From contig NZ_QCZI01000017.1 in NCBI RefSeq assembly GCF_003097635.1, forward strand, positions 1 through 64,000: a stretch of DNA of 64,000 nt, given 5' to 3'. The notes below the pieces were generated by a model, which ran no database searches, was not told where the DNA came from, and was given only the letters and a program-made list of their open reading frames with translations. Both the position numbers and the translations under genes were made by a program. This stretch comes from Flavobacterium psychrotolerans (lineage in GTDB: Bacteria; Bacteroidota; Bacteroidia; Flavobacteriales; Flavobacteriaceae). How positions within the stretch are numbered: the stretch's first letter is position 1; the number at the start of each line of letters is the position of its first letter. Of the stretch, positions 9,807 through 18,493 are shown one piece after another.

Positions 9807-10640
9807 ATGATACATTGGAAAACCGTCAAAGACTTCGAAGATATAACCTATAAAAAATGTGATGGAGTAGCGCGTATTGCCTTTAACCGTCCCGACGTCC
9901 GCAATGCCTTTCGTCCAAAAACCACATCGGAATTGTATCAAGCCTTTTATGACGCTCAAGAAGATACTTCAATAGGTGTAGTTTTACTTTCTGCCGAAGG
10001 CCCTTCATCTAAAGACGGTATTTATTCTTTTTGTAGCGGGGGTGATCAAAATGCTCGGGGTCATCAAGGCTATGTCGGAGAGGATGGACAACACCGTTTG
10101 AATATTCTTGAAGTACAACGTCTCATTCGGTTTATGCCAAAAGTAGTTATAGCAGTAGTTCCTGGTTGGGCAGTTGGTGGCGGACACAGTTTGCACGTGG
10201 TTTGTGATTTGACACTAGCCAGTAAGGAACATGCCATTTTTAAACAAACGGATGCTGATGTAACTAGTTTTGATGGAGGATATGGGTCAGCCTATTTGGC
10301 CAAAATGGTGGGTCAGAAAAAAGCGAGAGAAATTTTCTTTTTAGGACGTAATTATTCTGCACAAGATGCCATGGATATGGGGATGGTCAATGCCGTGATT
10401 CCGCATGCGGAGCTGGAAGATACCGCTTATGAATGGGCACAGGAAATTCTGCAAAAATCGCCAACATCCATAAAAATGCTAAAATTTGCCATGAATCTTA
10501 CGGATGATGGAATGGTGGGACAACAGGTTTTTGCAGGAGAAGCTACACGCTTGGCTTATATGACTGATGAGGCGAAAGAAGGAAGAAATGCTTTTTTAGA
10601 AAAGCGCAAACCGAATTTTGAAAAAAAATGGTTGCCATAA
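9807..10640 (+). CDS. menB: 1,4-dihydroxy-2-naphthoyl-CoA synthase
   Basis: This 277-residue crotonase-fold enzyme closes the second ring of the naphthoquinone by converting o-succinylbenzoyl-CoA to 1,4-dihydroxy-2-naphthoyl-CoA in menaquinone synthesis. The MenB signatures are present: the oxyanion and substrate segments SGGDQNARG and GGGHSLHVV, the active-site segment TSFDGGYGSAY, and the C-terminal EGRNAFLEKRKPNF that reaches into the neighbouring subunit. The length is normal for the family. The ATG at 9807 follows an A-rich leader with no Shine-Dalgarno sequence. menA follows after 66 bases, so an operon is likely. Confidence 0.96.
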   Translation: MIHWKTVKDFEDITYKKCDGVARIAFNRPDVRNAFRPKTTSELYQAFYDAQEDTSIGVVLLSAEGPSSKDGIYSFCSGGDQNARGHQGYVGEDGQHRLNILEVQRLIRFMPKVVIAVVPGWAVGGGHSLHVVCDLTLASKEHAIFKQTDADVTSFDGGYGSAYLAKMVGQKKAREIFFLGRNYSAQDAMDMGMVNAVIPHAELEDTAYEWAQEILQKSPTSIKMLKFAMNLTDDGMVGQQVFAGEATRLAYMTDEAKEGRNAFLEKRKPNFEKKWLP

Positions 10641-10706
10641 ATTAGATAACAGATTTCAGGCACGTCCAAATCAACAAATAACCAAATTAACGATTAAACA
10701 TTAACA

Positions 10707-11636
10707 ATGAAACATTGGATTCAAGCTGCACGATTGAGAACATTACCACTTTCGGTGTCAGGAATAATATTGGGGAGTTTTTATGCCATGTCGCAATCTA
10801 TGTTCAATTGGAAAATTGTGTTTTTTGCGCTTTCCACCACTTTAGGATTGCAGATACTTTCCAATTTTGCGAATGATTATGGCGATGGTATTAAAGGGAC
10901 AGATAACGAGGATCGAATAGGGCCAAAACGAGCTATTCAAAGTGGGGTAATTTCACCTAAAGAGATGAAACGCGCCATAATTATGACTTCGGTATTAACG
11001 TTGCTTTCGGCGATTCTACTCATCTATTGTTCGTTCAAAGGTCATAATTTGCTGTTTTCACTTTTTTTCCTAGTACTCGGGATTTTGGCCATCGCCTCCG
11101 CAATTCGATATACAGTTGGCAGTAGTGCCTACGGATACCGTGGTTATGGGGATATTTTTGTTTTTATCTTTTTCGGATTAGTAAGCACTTTAGGTATCTA
11201 CTTCATGTTTGCCAAAACTTTTGAAAACGGATATTTACTATTTCTGCCAGCTACAGCCATTGGATTGTTGAGCGTGGCCGTTTTGAACTTAAATAATATG
11301 CGAGACGAAATCTCAGACAAAAAATCAGGAAAGAACACCATTGTGGTAAAAATCGGCACTGCAAAAGCGAAAACATATCATTATTTTTTGATTGTTTCCG
11401 CCATGATTTTAGTGCTAGTGTTTGCCTATTTAAGTGACTTCCATTTTGATCAATACATTTTTGTTGTTGCTTATTTTCCGCTAACCAAGCATTTGATTAC
11501 GGTTTACAAAACGAAAGACAGCCGAAATTTAGATCCCGAATTAAAAAAAGTGGCCCTAAGTACTTTTTTATTGTCGGTATTGCTCTCATTGTGCTTAATT
11601 TTCTTTTTGTCTGACATCATTGTCAATAACTCTTAA
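10707..11636 (+). CDS. menA: 1,4-dihydroxy-2-naphthoate polyprenyltransferase
   Basis: This 309-residue membrane protein of the UbiA superfamily attaches the polyprenyl tail to 1,4-dihydroxy-2-naphthoate, giving demethylmenaquinone. Both aspartate-rich motifs are visible: NDYGDGIKGTD (about residue 70) for prenyl diphosphate binding and NNMRDEISDKKSGKNT (about 197). About eight hydrophobic segments are present, including the first at about 13-33 and the last at about 285-305. It is placed between menB and a metallo-hydrolase gene, with only 9 bases to the latter. Confidence 0.95.
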   Translation: MKHWIQAARLRTLPLSVSGIILGSFYAMSQSMFNWKIVFFALSTTLGLQILSNFANDYGDGIKGTDNEDRIGPKRAIQSGVISPKEMKRAIIMTSVLTLLSAILLIYCSFKGHNLLFSLFFLVLGILAIASAIRYTVGSSAYGYRGYGDIFVFIFFGLVSTLGIYFMFAKTFENGYLLFLPATAIGLLSVAVLNLNNMRDEISDKKSGKNTIVVKIGTAKAKTYHYFLIVSAMILVLVFAYLSDFHFDQYIFVVAYFPLTKHLITVYKTKDSRNLDPELKKVALSTFLLSVLLSLCLIFFLSDIIVNNS

Positions 11637-11645
11637 AAATAATTT

Positions 11646-12326
11646 ATGAAAATTACTTTTTACGGACACGCTTCATTAGGAATACAAGTCAGTGGCAAAA
11701 GCATTCTGGTAGACCCCTATATTTCAGCAAATCCTAAAGCATGCCACATTAATATTAACGAGTTGAAACCCGATTATATTTTTCTAACCCATGCGCATCA
11801 AGATCATGTGTTGGACGTGGAATATATCATGCAAAATAATCCGAATGCAATTATTGTTTCAAATTATGAAGTGGCTACGCATTTTGGGAATAAAGGGCTA
11901 AAAAATCATCCTATGAATCATGGAGGGAGTTGGAAATTTGATTTCGGAACGGTAAAGTATGTCAATGCCGTCCATTCCAGTTCTTTTGCAGACGGCACTT
12001 ACGGAGGAAATCCTGGAGGCTTTGTTATTGAAGGCGAACATAAAAACATATACATTTCTGGAGATACCGCCCTAACGATGGATATGAAACTTATTCCGAT
12101 GCGCACCAAACTCGATTTGGCAATTTTTCCCATAGGCAACAATTTCACCATGGATGTTGAAGACGCTATTCTTGCTTCTGATTTTGTGGAATGCGACAAA
12201 GTTCTCGGATGCCATTACGACACCTTTGGTTATATCGAAATTAACCATGAAGAGGCCATTCGCAAGTTTTTCAACAAGGGAAAGGACTTAATGTTATTGG
12301 AAATCGGAGAAAGTATCGAATTGTAA
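11646..12326 (+). CDS. Metallo-beta-lactamase fold hydrolase, UPF0173 type
   Basis: This 226-residue cytosolic protein has the metal-binding motif THAHQDHVLD (about residues 50-59) and further ligands in VNAVHSSSFADG, ISGDTAL and GCHYDTF. That pattern is the UPF0173 or YtkL-like branch of the metallo-beta-lactamase superfamily; the family's natural substrate is not well established. It starts 9 bases after menA and probably belongs to the same transcript. A role in menaquinone metabolism would be only a guess from position. A 14-bp hairpin follows the gene. Confidence 0.9.
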   Translation: MKITFYGHASLGIQVSGKSILVDPYISANPKACHININELKPDYIFLTHAHQDHVLDVEYIMQNNPNAIIVSNYEVATHFGNKGLKNHPMNHGGSWKFDFGTVKYVNAVHSSSFADGTYGGNPGGFVIEGEHKNIYISGDTALTMDMKLIPMRTKLDLAIFPIGNNFTMDVEDAILASDFVECDKVLGCHYDTFGYIEINHEEAIRKFFNKGKDLMLLEIGESIEL

Positions 12327-12367
12327 ATACAAATCATTTGAAGCTTTTTCCAGCTATTCATTACAAT

Positions 12368-12400
12368 CTTTTTATCTCGTTAAAGAAACGAGATAAAAAG
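12368..12400. terminator. Hairpin between hydrolase and TPR genes
   Basis: A perfect 14-bp stem (CTTTTTATCTCGTT / AACGAGATAAAAAG) with a 5-base loop lies 41 bases after the hydrolase stop. The T runs lie inside the stem rather than after it, so it may act as a weak terminator, attenuator or RNA-stabilising end. Confidence 0.55.
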
Positions 12401-12470
12401 GATTTTCATTACTATCTGGGCTAGGGTTTTCGTTTTGAATCAAAATCCCGTGACTTTTACAAATTTAATC

Positions 12471-13670
12471 ATGCAAAATAAACAGTTCACTTTCCTCTTT
12501 TTCTTTTTCATCGCAATACAATCCTTTGCGCAACAAGACGGCTATTGGGACAAGGAGCGTGCTACCTCCAAACAAGTGGTGGTAAGTGCAAGGAAAAGAA
12601 TTATTATCAATACTGAAGATTTACCCATTGGAACCACAGAAGTGGTATTCAGAATCACGCTACTCGACGAAAACCAGCAAATGGCTAATAGTTTGGTTTC
12701 TGTCCTCAAAGCAATACCTGACCCAACGGGAATAAGCCAAGGTTCGGCTGGAGCAGTTTTGTTGTTGTCAAAAATTTCAGGGGAAGACAAATGCAAATAC
12801 GCTATTTTCTCAAATGCAACATTGGCTGCTGATTATAAAGAAAAAGGAACGACGAATAAGGCCTGTTTAGCTCAAAACAATCCAGTAAACAAAGATGCGA
12901 AACGCCTTTCTATAAACTCATCTAGTTGCTTAAAATCGAATTCCATGTGGTTTGGTTTTGAAAACAAAAACTGGATCATGAACCAACGCATCGTTTTAGA
13001 AGTGGTGCCGTGGGTGAATACAAGATTGAGTAGCGGTTGGAGTCTTGAAAACAGAAAATCGGTTTTGAGTCTTTGTAAATCTACCGATTTGGCAAAAAAA
13101 ATCCCGAATTCAGACAATTACTGTGTCTGCATTTTGGAGAAATTGCAAAAAGAATACCGCTTTAATGAGTATCAAAGTCTATTGGCAGCAGAAAAAACCA
13201 AAGTCATCAAAGATTTCGGTAAGGCTTGTTTTACGGAAACGGGAGGTTCTGACGAGGTTTACAGCGCCTTACGCAGTCAGGCTTCTGATTTGGCAAAACA
13301 AAAGAAATATGGTGAAGCAATAGTCAAATTAGGGGCGATTATTGAAAATGATAAAGCAATCGTTTCTGATTTTAATGCTATTGGAAGTTGTTATATTTTA
13401 ACGAAGCAATACGATAAAGCCATCAGATTTCTAAAAATAGGAGAGAAGTTGGACGATTCGGAATTATTGACTAAATTGAATTTAGCCCATGCCTATTTAT
13501 TGAATAATGAATATAGTCAAGCCAAATCGATTTATAAAAAATACCAGTCGCAAAATGTAACCGATAGTTTAAGTTGGACACAAAAAGTAAAGCAGGACTT
13601 TGAAACTTTTGAAAAAGCAGGATTGCCTTCGGAGGATTTTAAAAGGATATTGAATAGTATCGATAATTAA
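12471..13670 (+). CDS. Exported TPR-repeat protein
   Basis: The 399-residue protein starts best at the ATG at 12471, which gives a clean signal peptide (MQNKQFTFLFFFFIAIQSFAQ). A longer frame exists only from a TTG at 12435. The N-terminal half (about 30-240) matches no family I know and contains cysteines in CLKSNSMWFGFENKNW. The C-terminal part (about 245-390) holds tetratricopeptide-like helices (LAKQKKYGEAIVKLGAI, AIGSCYILTKQYDKAIRFL, LNLAHAYLLNNEYSQAKSIY). It should be periplasmic or surface-attached and act in protein binding. It lies between menaquinone genes and ends 19 bases before menC, so it may share that transcript without sharing the pathway. Confidence 0.8.
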   Translation: MQNKQFTFLFFFFIAIQSFAQQDGYWDKERATSKQVVVSARKRIIINTEDLPIGTTEVVFRITLLDENQQMANSLVSVLKAIPDPTGISQGSAGAVLLLSKISGEDKCKYAIFSNATLAADYKEKGTTNKACLAQNNPVNKDAKRLSINSSSCLKSNSMWFGFENKNWIMNQRIVLEVVPWVNTRLSSGWSLENRKSVLSLCKSTDLAKKIPNSDNYCVCILEKLQKEYRFNEYQSLLAAEKTKVIKDFGKACFTETGGSDEVYSALRSQASDLAKQKKYGEAIVKLGAIIENDKAIVSDFNAIGSCYILTKQYDKAIRFLKIGEKLDDSELLTKLNLAHAYLLNNEYSQAKSIYKKYQSQNVTDSLSWTQKVKQDFETFEKAGLPSEDFKRILNSIDN

Positions 13671-13689
13671 TTTGACTTTCTAAAGTAAT

Positions 13690-14742
13690 ATGAAAGCAAC
13701 TTACCACAAATACATCCTCAACTTCAAAAGACCGTCAGGAACTTCCCGTGGCGTGATGACCGAAAAAGAAACATGGTTTATTATTCTTGAAGAGAACGGA
13801 AAAAGAGGAGTAGGCGAGTGCGGCATCTTGAGAGGTTTGAGTATTGATGATCGCCCCGATTATGAAGAAAAGTTGCAATGGACTTGTGAGAATATCCATT
13901 TAGGTAAAGACCAACTTTGGGAAAGCTTGCTGGAGTTTCCTTCCATACAATTTGGAGTGGAAATGGCGTTCCAATCTCTAGCCAGTGAAACCCCTTTTTT
14001 GTTGTTTCCTTCGGGCTTCACGAAAGGCAAAAAAAGCATCCCAATTAATGGTTTGGTTTGGATGGGAAATGAGGCTTTTATGATGGAACAGATTCGGGAA
14101 AAATTGGCTGACGGTTTCCATTGCATCAAACTTAAAATTGGCGCTATAGATTTTGATAAGGAACTTCAATTATTGCGATTTATTCGACAACATTTCACAT
14201 CGGAAGAAGTGGAAATTCGGGTAGATGCAAATGGCGCTTTCAATGCAATTGATGCTTTATATAAATTAAAACAACTTACTGAATTTAAAATACATAGCAT
14301 TGAACAGCCTATTCAAAAAAACAATACTGACAGTATGGCAGAGCTCTGCAAAAACACTCCAATTTCCATAGCTTTAGATGAAGAGTTAACAGGTGTGTTT
14401 TCACTTCAGGAAAAAGAAGAATTACTTCAAAAAATCAGGCCGCATTACATCATTTTGAAGCCGAGTTTCGTGGGTGGTTTTCGAGGTACCCAAGAATGGA
14501 TTTCATTGGCTAAAAAACACCAAATTGGCTGGTGGATTACCTCTGCTTTAGAAAGTAATATTGGACTCAATGCCATTGCACAATGGACTTTTTTACACCA
14601 CAATTTAATGCCTCAAGGTTTAGGAACCGGAGCCCTTTATACCAATAATTTTGATTGCCCATTAGAAGTTTCAGAAGGACAATTGTGGTATGAAAAAACG
14701 AGTGATTGGAATTTTAATTTTGAGAATTTTGAAACCGTTTGA
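13690..14742 (+). CDS. menC: o-Succinylbenzoate synthase (enolase superfamily)
   Basis: The 350-residue enzyme belongs to the muconate-lactonising branch of the enolase superfamily. Catalytic positions are visible in order: the lysine pair in HCIKLKIGA, metal ligands in VRVDANGAF-like (read as VEIRVDANGAF), SIEQPI and ALDEEL, and the second-side lysine in ILKPSFVGG. MenC dehydrates SHCHC to o-succinylbenzoate. The superfamily also contains dipeptide epimerases with similar motifs, so the MenC call leans on the neighbouring menB and menA. menE, which often accompanies menC, is not next to it. Confidence 0.85.
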   Translation: MKATYHKYILNFKRPSGTSRGVMTEKETWFIILEENGKRGVGECGILRGLSIDDRPDYEEKLQWTCENIHLGKDQLWESLLEFPSIQFGVEMAFQSLASETPFLLFPSGFTKGKKSIPINGLVWMGNEAFMMEQIREKLADGFHCIKLKIGAIDFDKELQLLRFIRQHFTSEEVEIRVDANGAFNAIDALYKLKQLTEFKIHSIEQPIQKNNTDSMAELCKNTPISIALDEELTGVFSLQEKEELLQKIRPHYIILKPSFVGGFRGTQEWISLAKKHQIGWWITSALESNIGLNAIAQWTFLHHNLMPQGLGTGALYTNNFDCPLEVSEGQLWYEKTSDWNFNFENFETV

Positions 14743-14778
14743 GAGATTGTGAATTGAGTATAATTCATTTAATAATCA

Positions 14779-17274
14779 CTATATAGTGTTGTTTTTCCTG
14801 TTTTTAAAATATTTTTCCGTTTCCAGAATAATTAGTAGTGCAAAGGCTCCTAAAAATGCTGAAATAAAATGGAGATAACTTGTGATTTGAAAATTAAAAA
14901 TTTCTTGTAAAAAGGGAACGGTCAAAATCAAAAATAGCATAATGAATGCAGCCAACAGAATTAGAAAAATGACACTTTTTATTTCTGTAATCACTGAAAT
15001 AAAGCTTCTTGTTACGGAAAGGTTGGTTACTATGAGAAAAATATTTCCTATTATGAGAGTAGAAAAGGCAATAGCTCTTACTTCTCCTTCGCTATGTTTT
15101 TCATATAGGGAATAAAAATAGACAGACAAAACCGTGGTGAGTAAAAGGAAACCCTGCAAAATACTCAGAAATATTTTTTTTCTCCCAAAAAAATGTTCCT
15201 TAGCATCTCTGGGAGGTCGTTTCATTATTCCTTTTTCTTCCTGTTCTGATTCAAATGCAATGGAGCATACGGGGTCATTTATTAATTCTAAAAACACGAT
15301 ATGTAAGGGCATGAGCAATAAGGGAAGCGAACTAAAAAAAGCAGGTAAAAGTGTTAATCCTATAATTGGGACATGAAGAGCAAGTATGTAAGACATCGCT
15401 TTTTGTAGGTTATCAAAGATTCTTCTACCGGAACGAATTGCCGAAACGACGGAAGCAAAATTATCGTCCAATAGGACTAATGAAGCCGCTTCTCTTGCCA
15501 CATCAGTCCCTTTGTTACCCATTGCAATGCCAATGTTTGCTGCCTTTAACGCAGGAGCATCGTTTACGCCATCGCCCGTCATTGCTACAATTTCATTATT
15601 GGATTTTAGTGCCTGAACAATTCGCAGTTTTTGTTCAGGAACTACGCGAGCAAAAATGTTAGTATCTCTTATTTTTATTTTTAATTCTTCATCATTCATT
15701 TTTTTTAGTTCTTCTCCCGTAATAATTCCCTTTTCTGGATCTAAACCAATTTGCCCTGCAATACTTTTTGCAGTTGCGGGAAAATCCCCCGTAATCATAA
15801 TTACCTTAATTCCGGCCTCTTTACATTCCTTTATTGCCTGAGGAACTTCGGCTCGAATGGGATCTTGTAATCCAATAAGTCCCAGAAACTTAAAATTGAA
15901 ATCATGTTGAATACTAGGAAGTGTTTTATTTTGATGTGAGGCATTTGCAACCGCGATAACTCGCAATCCTTGTTCTGCCATTTGACGGACAGCTAACAAA
16001 TGAGTCGCTTTTGCATTTTCGTCCATTTTGCACAAAATAAAAACAGATTCTGGAGCTCCTTTGGCTGAAACCGAAAAGGAATATTCTGAATCGCTTTCCA
16101 AAACGCGTGTCATTGCAAGTAATTCATGGCTTAATGGATATTCTTTAATGAGTTTGGTTTTTTCATCTGGCAAAAGTATTTCCTCATGGACTTTGCTAAT
16201 CGCTTTTTCCATTGGATCAAAGGAATCTTTTGCTGAAGCGCGATGCGCAGCGAGAATCAGATTATTAATTTGATTTTGTCTTTCTAAAAAAATATTTTTA
16301 TTGAAAAATTCATTGCCATTATATAAAGCGACCACTTCCATTTTATTTTGGGTAATCGTTCCTGTTTTATCAGTACATAAAACAGTTGCAGAACCCAGTG
16401 TTTCAATGGCAGAAGATTTTCGGGTCAAAACATTATTTTTGGATAATCTCCAAGCCCCCAGTGCAAGAAAAATAGTTAGGACAACTGGAAATTCTTCAGG
16501 TAAAATAGACATTGCCGCCGCCAGACCGTTTAGTAATGATTGAACAAAATTTCCTCTTGTGTAATAAAAAGCCATAACGATTCCGATACTGATGAATGCC
16601 CCAATAATGAAAAAAGATTTAATAAGGACCTTCATCTCTTTTTGCAAACGGGTTTCGTCTTCGTCAATATTTTGCAAAGTAGTTCCAATTTTACCAAACT
16701 GTGTTTTAAAACCCGTAGCAACAACTTTAACCTCAGCCTTTCCTTGCACTACAAGCGTTCCGCTAAACACAAGTCCGTTTGTATTTGAAGAATCTACAGC
16801 CACACTTTTAGAAACGGCAATAGATTCACCGGTAAGCATCGATTCGTCAATAACAAGGTTAGCTGTGTTCAACACTATTGCATCAGCCGAAATCCGGTCG
16901 CCTTCATTTAATATAATGATGTCGTCGGGTACGACTTCACGTCCTGGAATTCTAATTTCAATTCCGTCCCGAATCACCAAAGCTCTTGGGGAAGAAAGTT
17001 TTTTTAATGCCTCTAGTGCCTTTTCTGTTTTTCGGTATTGATAAAATGTAATGAAAATGATGACTGAAATAGTGGCAAGCATTACACTTCCTTCTTTATA
17101 ATCGCCAAGAATCATGTAAAGCAAACCACAACTTATTAATAAAAGAAACATGGGCTCTTTCATTACCTCACGGGCAATTCGCCAGATGTTTTTTGGCTTT
17201 ACTGATGGCAGCTCATTGTAGCCATGAATTTTTAATTTTTCTACCGCTACAGCTGTGCTTAATCCTGGATTCAT
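14779..17274 (-). CDS. P-type cation ATPase, calcium-pump-like (P2)
   Basis: This is an 831-residue inner-membrane ATPase. Core motifs are TGES (148-151) in the actuator domain, the phosphorylated Asp302 in DKTGT, KGAPE in the nucleotide domain, and GDGVNDAPALKAA. The fourth-helix ion motif reads PEEFP (259-263) where calcium pumps have PEGLP, and the sixth-helix segment reads LELINDP. About ten membrane segments are present. It resembles SERCA/PMCA-type calcium pumps, but the altered ion-site residues leave the substrate open (Ca, Mn or another cation). The gene is 12 bases downstream of the AI-2E family gene on the same strand, and its stop faces menC. Confidence 0.9.
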   Translation of the reverse strand: MNPGLSTAVAVEKLKIHGYNELPSVKPKNIWRIAREVMKEPMFLLLISCGLLYMILGDYKEGSVMLATISVIIFITFYQYRKTEKALEALKKLSSPRALVIRDGIEIRIPGREVVPDDIIILNEGDRISADAIVLNTANLVIDESMLTGESIAVSKSVAVDSSNTNGLVFSGTLVVQGKAEVKVVATGFKTQFGKIGTTLQNIDEDETRLQKEMKVLIKSFFIIGAFISIGIVMAFYYTRGNFVQSLLNGLAAAMSILPEEFPVVLTIFLALGAWRLSKNNVLTRKSSAIETLGSATVLCTDKTGTITQNKMEVVALYNGNEFFNKNIFLERQNQINNLILAAHRASAKDSFDPMEKAISKVHEEILLPDEKTKLIKEYPLSHELLAMTRVLESDSEYSFSVSAKGAPESVFILCKMDENAKATHLLAVRQMAEQGLRVIAVANASHQNKTLPSIQHDFNFKFLGLIGLQDPIRAEVPQAIKECKEAGIKVIMITGDFPATAKSIAGQIGLDPEKGIITGEELKKMNDEELKIKIRDTNIFARVVPEQKLRIVQALKSNNEIVAMTGDGVNDAPALKAANIGIAMGNKGTDVAREAASLVLLDDNFASVVSAIRSGRRIFDNLQKAMSYILALHVPIIGLTLLPAFFSSLPLLLMPLHIVFLELINDPVCSIAFESEQEEKGIMKRPPRDAKEHFFGRKKIFLSILQGFLLLTTVLSVYFYSLYEKHSEGEVRAIAFSTLIIGNIFLIVTNLSVTRSFISVITEIKSVIFLILLAAFIMLFLILTVPFLQEIFNFQITSYLHFISAFLGAFALLIILETEKYFKNRKNNTI

Positions 17275-17286
17275 GTATATATGGAA

Positions 17287-18357
17287 TTAAAATTCTGGGG
17301 TCTCTTTTTTAATTTTTCCATCTCCCAATAGCAAAGACACTGTTTTTAAGCTTTCGGTTCGGTCGGCAATTAATTTTAAGATACTAATGAACGGAATGAA
17401 TATGATCATTCCGGCTCCACCCCATAAAATGCCACCAACAATTACCATAATTATAATTGCCAAAGTATTTATTTTTAAACGACTACCTACTGCAAATGGG
17501 AATATAATATAGGCTTCTAACGCTTGAACAATGGAAAAAACTGCTATAACACCAAGTGGATACCAAATGGAATTAAACGTAATCCATGAAACGGCAATTG
17601 GCAAAAGAGAAGATGTCATAATTCCGATATAGGGAATAAAGGTTAATATGGACGCTATAAATCCAAACAAAATGGGGTGGGGAACACCTATAATGGCGAG
17701 TCCGATACTATTTAAAATCCCGACAATCAAATAAACGATGACCATTCCTTTGATGAAATTATAATAAGCCTGAATGGTTTCAAGCAGAATTTCGTGGATG
17801 ATTCCTTTTCTGTCTGAAGGGAAAAATTGATATAAAGCATTCACCAACATTTGACGGTGGAATAGGATAAGGGCAGAAAAAACAGGAATCATCAACAGAT
17901 AAAATAGAGATTCAGAAAAGGAATAGGCTGTGCTTTGCAATATTGAAATAGCTTGCATTCCGGAGTTGTTGACGGAATTTTTAAGAAATGTCAGTTGCCT
18001 TTCAGAACTTACGCCAAATTGCTCCGTCAGAAAAGCACTTAATTGAGATAGGGATTCTAAAAGCTTTATTTCGAGCATCTGCCATTCCTGCAAAAATTCA
18101 GTCACTTGCTTAAACAATAAATATATAATGGTGCCGAAAAAAAGAGTTACAAAAAAAAGAGAAATAAAGATGCTAACGCCTCGGCCTATTCCTTTTTGTT
18201 CCATCCATTTGCAAATAGGGTATAGAATGAAGCTAATAAGCATGGCAAAACTTAAAGGAATAAAAAGCGTTTTTCCGAAGTAAAGTATCAAGGAGAGAAG
18301 TACGGTATACTGAAGTATCTTAAGCGCAGAAAATTTGTTATTTGAAATTTGTACCAT
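17287..18357 (-). CDS. AI-2E family (PerM/YdiK-type) membrane transporter
   Basis: This 356-residue polytopic membrane protein has about eight hydrophobic segments, in pairs at the N-terminus (about 13-50), a central amphipathic region (about 90-150), and a C-terminal block with the family signature PHPILFGFIASILTFIPYIGI and later IIIMVIVGGILWGGAGMIIFIP. Members are linked to autoinducer-2 export or to sodium/proton exchange; the transported substrate cannot be read here. It lies between two P-type ATPase genes on one strand. The gap to the downstream ATPase is 12 bases, suggesting cotranscription. Confidence 0.9.
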   Translation of the reverse strand: MVQISNNKFSALKILQYTVLLSLILYFGKTLFIPLSFAMLISFILYPICKWMEQKGIGRGVSIFISLFFVTLFFGTIIYLLFKQVTEFLQEWQMLEIKLLESLSQLSAFLTEQFGVSSERQLTFLKNSVNNSGMQAISILQSTAYSFSESLFYLLMIPVFSALILFHRQMLVNALYQFFPSDRKGIIHEILLETIQAYYNFIKGMVIVYLIVGILNSIGLAIIGVPHPILFGFIASILTFIPYIGIMTSSLLPIAVSWITFNSIWYPLGVIAVFSIVQALEAYIIFPFAVGSRLKINTLAIIIMVIVGGILWGGAGMIIFIPFISILKLIADRTESLKTVSLLLGDGKIKKETPEF

Positions 18358-18415
18358 GATATTTTCCGAATTTTAAATAAATCTACTATAAATATAAAAA
18401 ATTATCTCCTAAGTT

Positions 18416-18427
18416 ACAGTTAACTGT
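18416..18427. promoter_or_regulatory. 12-bp perfect palindrome between mgtA and the AI-2E gene
   Basis: ACAGTTAACTGT is a perfect dyad about 60 bases before the AI-2E family start and about 67 bases after the mgtA stop. It could be an operator, but a single 12-mer in AT-rich DNA is weak evidence. Confidence 0.3.
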
Positions 18428-18493
18428 TTGTTTTTCAGAATAAAAAACATATTGTATACGGCATAAATGACTCTTTTTATGGTATTAAAAAGC

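Noticed and set aside
12435-12470. Upstream extension of the TPR protein
   Set aside because: It begins at a TTG and would place a polar stretch before the signal peptide; the ATG at 12471 fits better.
14777-14788. CACTATATAGTG palindrome at the menC/ATPase junction
   Set aside because: It has no loop and overlaps a stop codon; a perfect 12-mer in AT-rich DNA is not enough to call a terminator.
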